A stretch of DNA of 34,625 bases. It comes from Candidatus Cyrtobacter zanobii (lineage in GTDB: Bacteria; Pseudomonadota; Alphaproteobacteria; Rickettsiales; Midichloriaceae). Both the position numbers and the translations under genes were made by a program. Shown here one piece after another: positions 34,598 to 34,625 of this stretch; the first letter of the stretch is position 1; each line of letters opens with the position of its first letter. The stretch is from assembly GCF_021811845.1 (NCBI RefSeq), contig NZ_JAJBJB010000003.1, positions 1 through 34,625 on the forward strand. Reading direction: 5' to 3'. The notes beneath the pieces are model-generated. The model was given only the letters and a program-made list of their open reading frames with translations, was not told where the DNA came from and ran no database searches.

Positions 34598-34625
34598 TCT
34601 TTAGATAATCTTCTAAAGTTACCAA
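34499..34625 (-). mobile_element. End of an IS5-type insertion sequence (right copy)
   Basis: This is the perfect inverted copy of 1-127. The element's terminus, read as GAACCAGTCAC from about 34500, lies inside the last visible membrane region of virB6. The element continues beyond the window. The three bases before the terminus are TTA here and TAA at the left copy (same orientation). Both fit a TNA target, as used by some IS5-family elements; this is inference because the other side of each copy is not visible. Confidence 0.8.
34507..34623 (-). CDS. IS5-family transposase, C-terminal end only (right copy)
   Basis: This minus-strand frame is identical to the partial gene at 3-119: the last 38 residues of the transposase ending at 34507. 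It runs head-on into virB6. The catalytic part is outside the window. Confidence 0.7.
   Translation of the reverse strand, partial: GNFRRLSKDYEITTSSAKAFIELAFTKIMMKNFSKSFT

Noticed and set aside
1-34625. CRISPR array, prophage or plasmid origin
   Set aside because: No regularly spaced repeats, phage structural genes or replication-initiator genes are present.

Overview
This AT-rich window reads as a chromosomal piece from an alphaproteobacterium of the order Rickettsiales, most likely a flagellated lineage such as the Midichloriaceae or a relative (inference, no tree was made). Four things support this: a circularly permuted two-piece tmRNA gene; a virB3-virB4-virB6 run of the rickettsial type IV secretion system (T4SS) with a long N-terminally extended VirB6; a surface-antigen-like outer-membrane barrel; and flagellar hook and export genes (fliK, flgD, fliQ, flgE). 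The standard genetic code fits all genes, with TGA used as stop.

Layout. Positions 1-127 and 34499-34625 are perfect inverted copies of one IS5-type insertion-sequence end, each carrying the 3' end of a transposase gene. The left copy sits inside a decayed older IS5-type transposase, and the right copy interrupts virB6. From 371 to 2727 lie pdhB, a PhnP-like metallo-hydrolase and a DsbA-like protein. From 2918 to 5574 lie fliK-flgD and a CarD regulator. From 5575 to about 6340 there is a gene-poor stretch, followed by ssrA (minus strand) and a divergent sdhE. From 6962 to 9309 there is a minus-strand group: an unknown coiled-coil protein, a divergent polysaccharide deacetylase and a tiny membrane protein. 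From 9433 to 14416 lie topA, rpsT, a PAP2 phosphatase, ispH and a glutathione S-transferase-like gene. From 14500 to 15520 there is a tRNA-like remnant and the outer-membrane protein. From 15811 to 20985 lie gatA, fumC, a PhoB-type response regulator and ftsZ. From 21056 to 24906 lie yraN, an unknown small membrane protein, an MscS channel and an M24 aminopeptidase. From 24992 to 27644 lie fliQ-secB (minus strand) and tim44-mltA (plus strand). From 27793 to the end lie flgE-virB3-virB4-virB6, packed almost without gaps.

How it works together. Most genes are housekeeping: pyruvate oxidation and the TCA cycle, isoprenoid synthesis, Gln-tRNA formation, DNA topology, division, ribosome rescue and secretion. 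The striking part is the right end. The flagellar hook gene ends 2 nt before virB3 and has the peptidoglycan hydrolase gene mltA just upstream, so parts of two envelope-spanning machines may share a transcript. Flagellar genes lie in three separate places. The IS copies at both ends are in inverted orientation and could allow inversion of the whole segment. They are also exactly the kind of repeat that ends an assembled contig, so the true neighbours are unknown.
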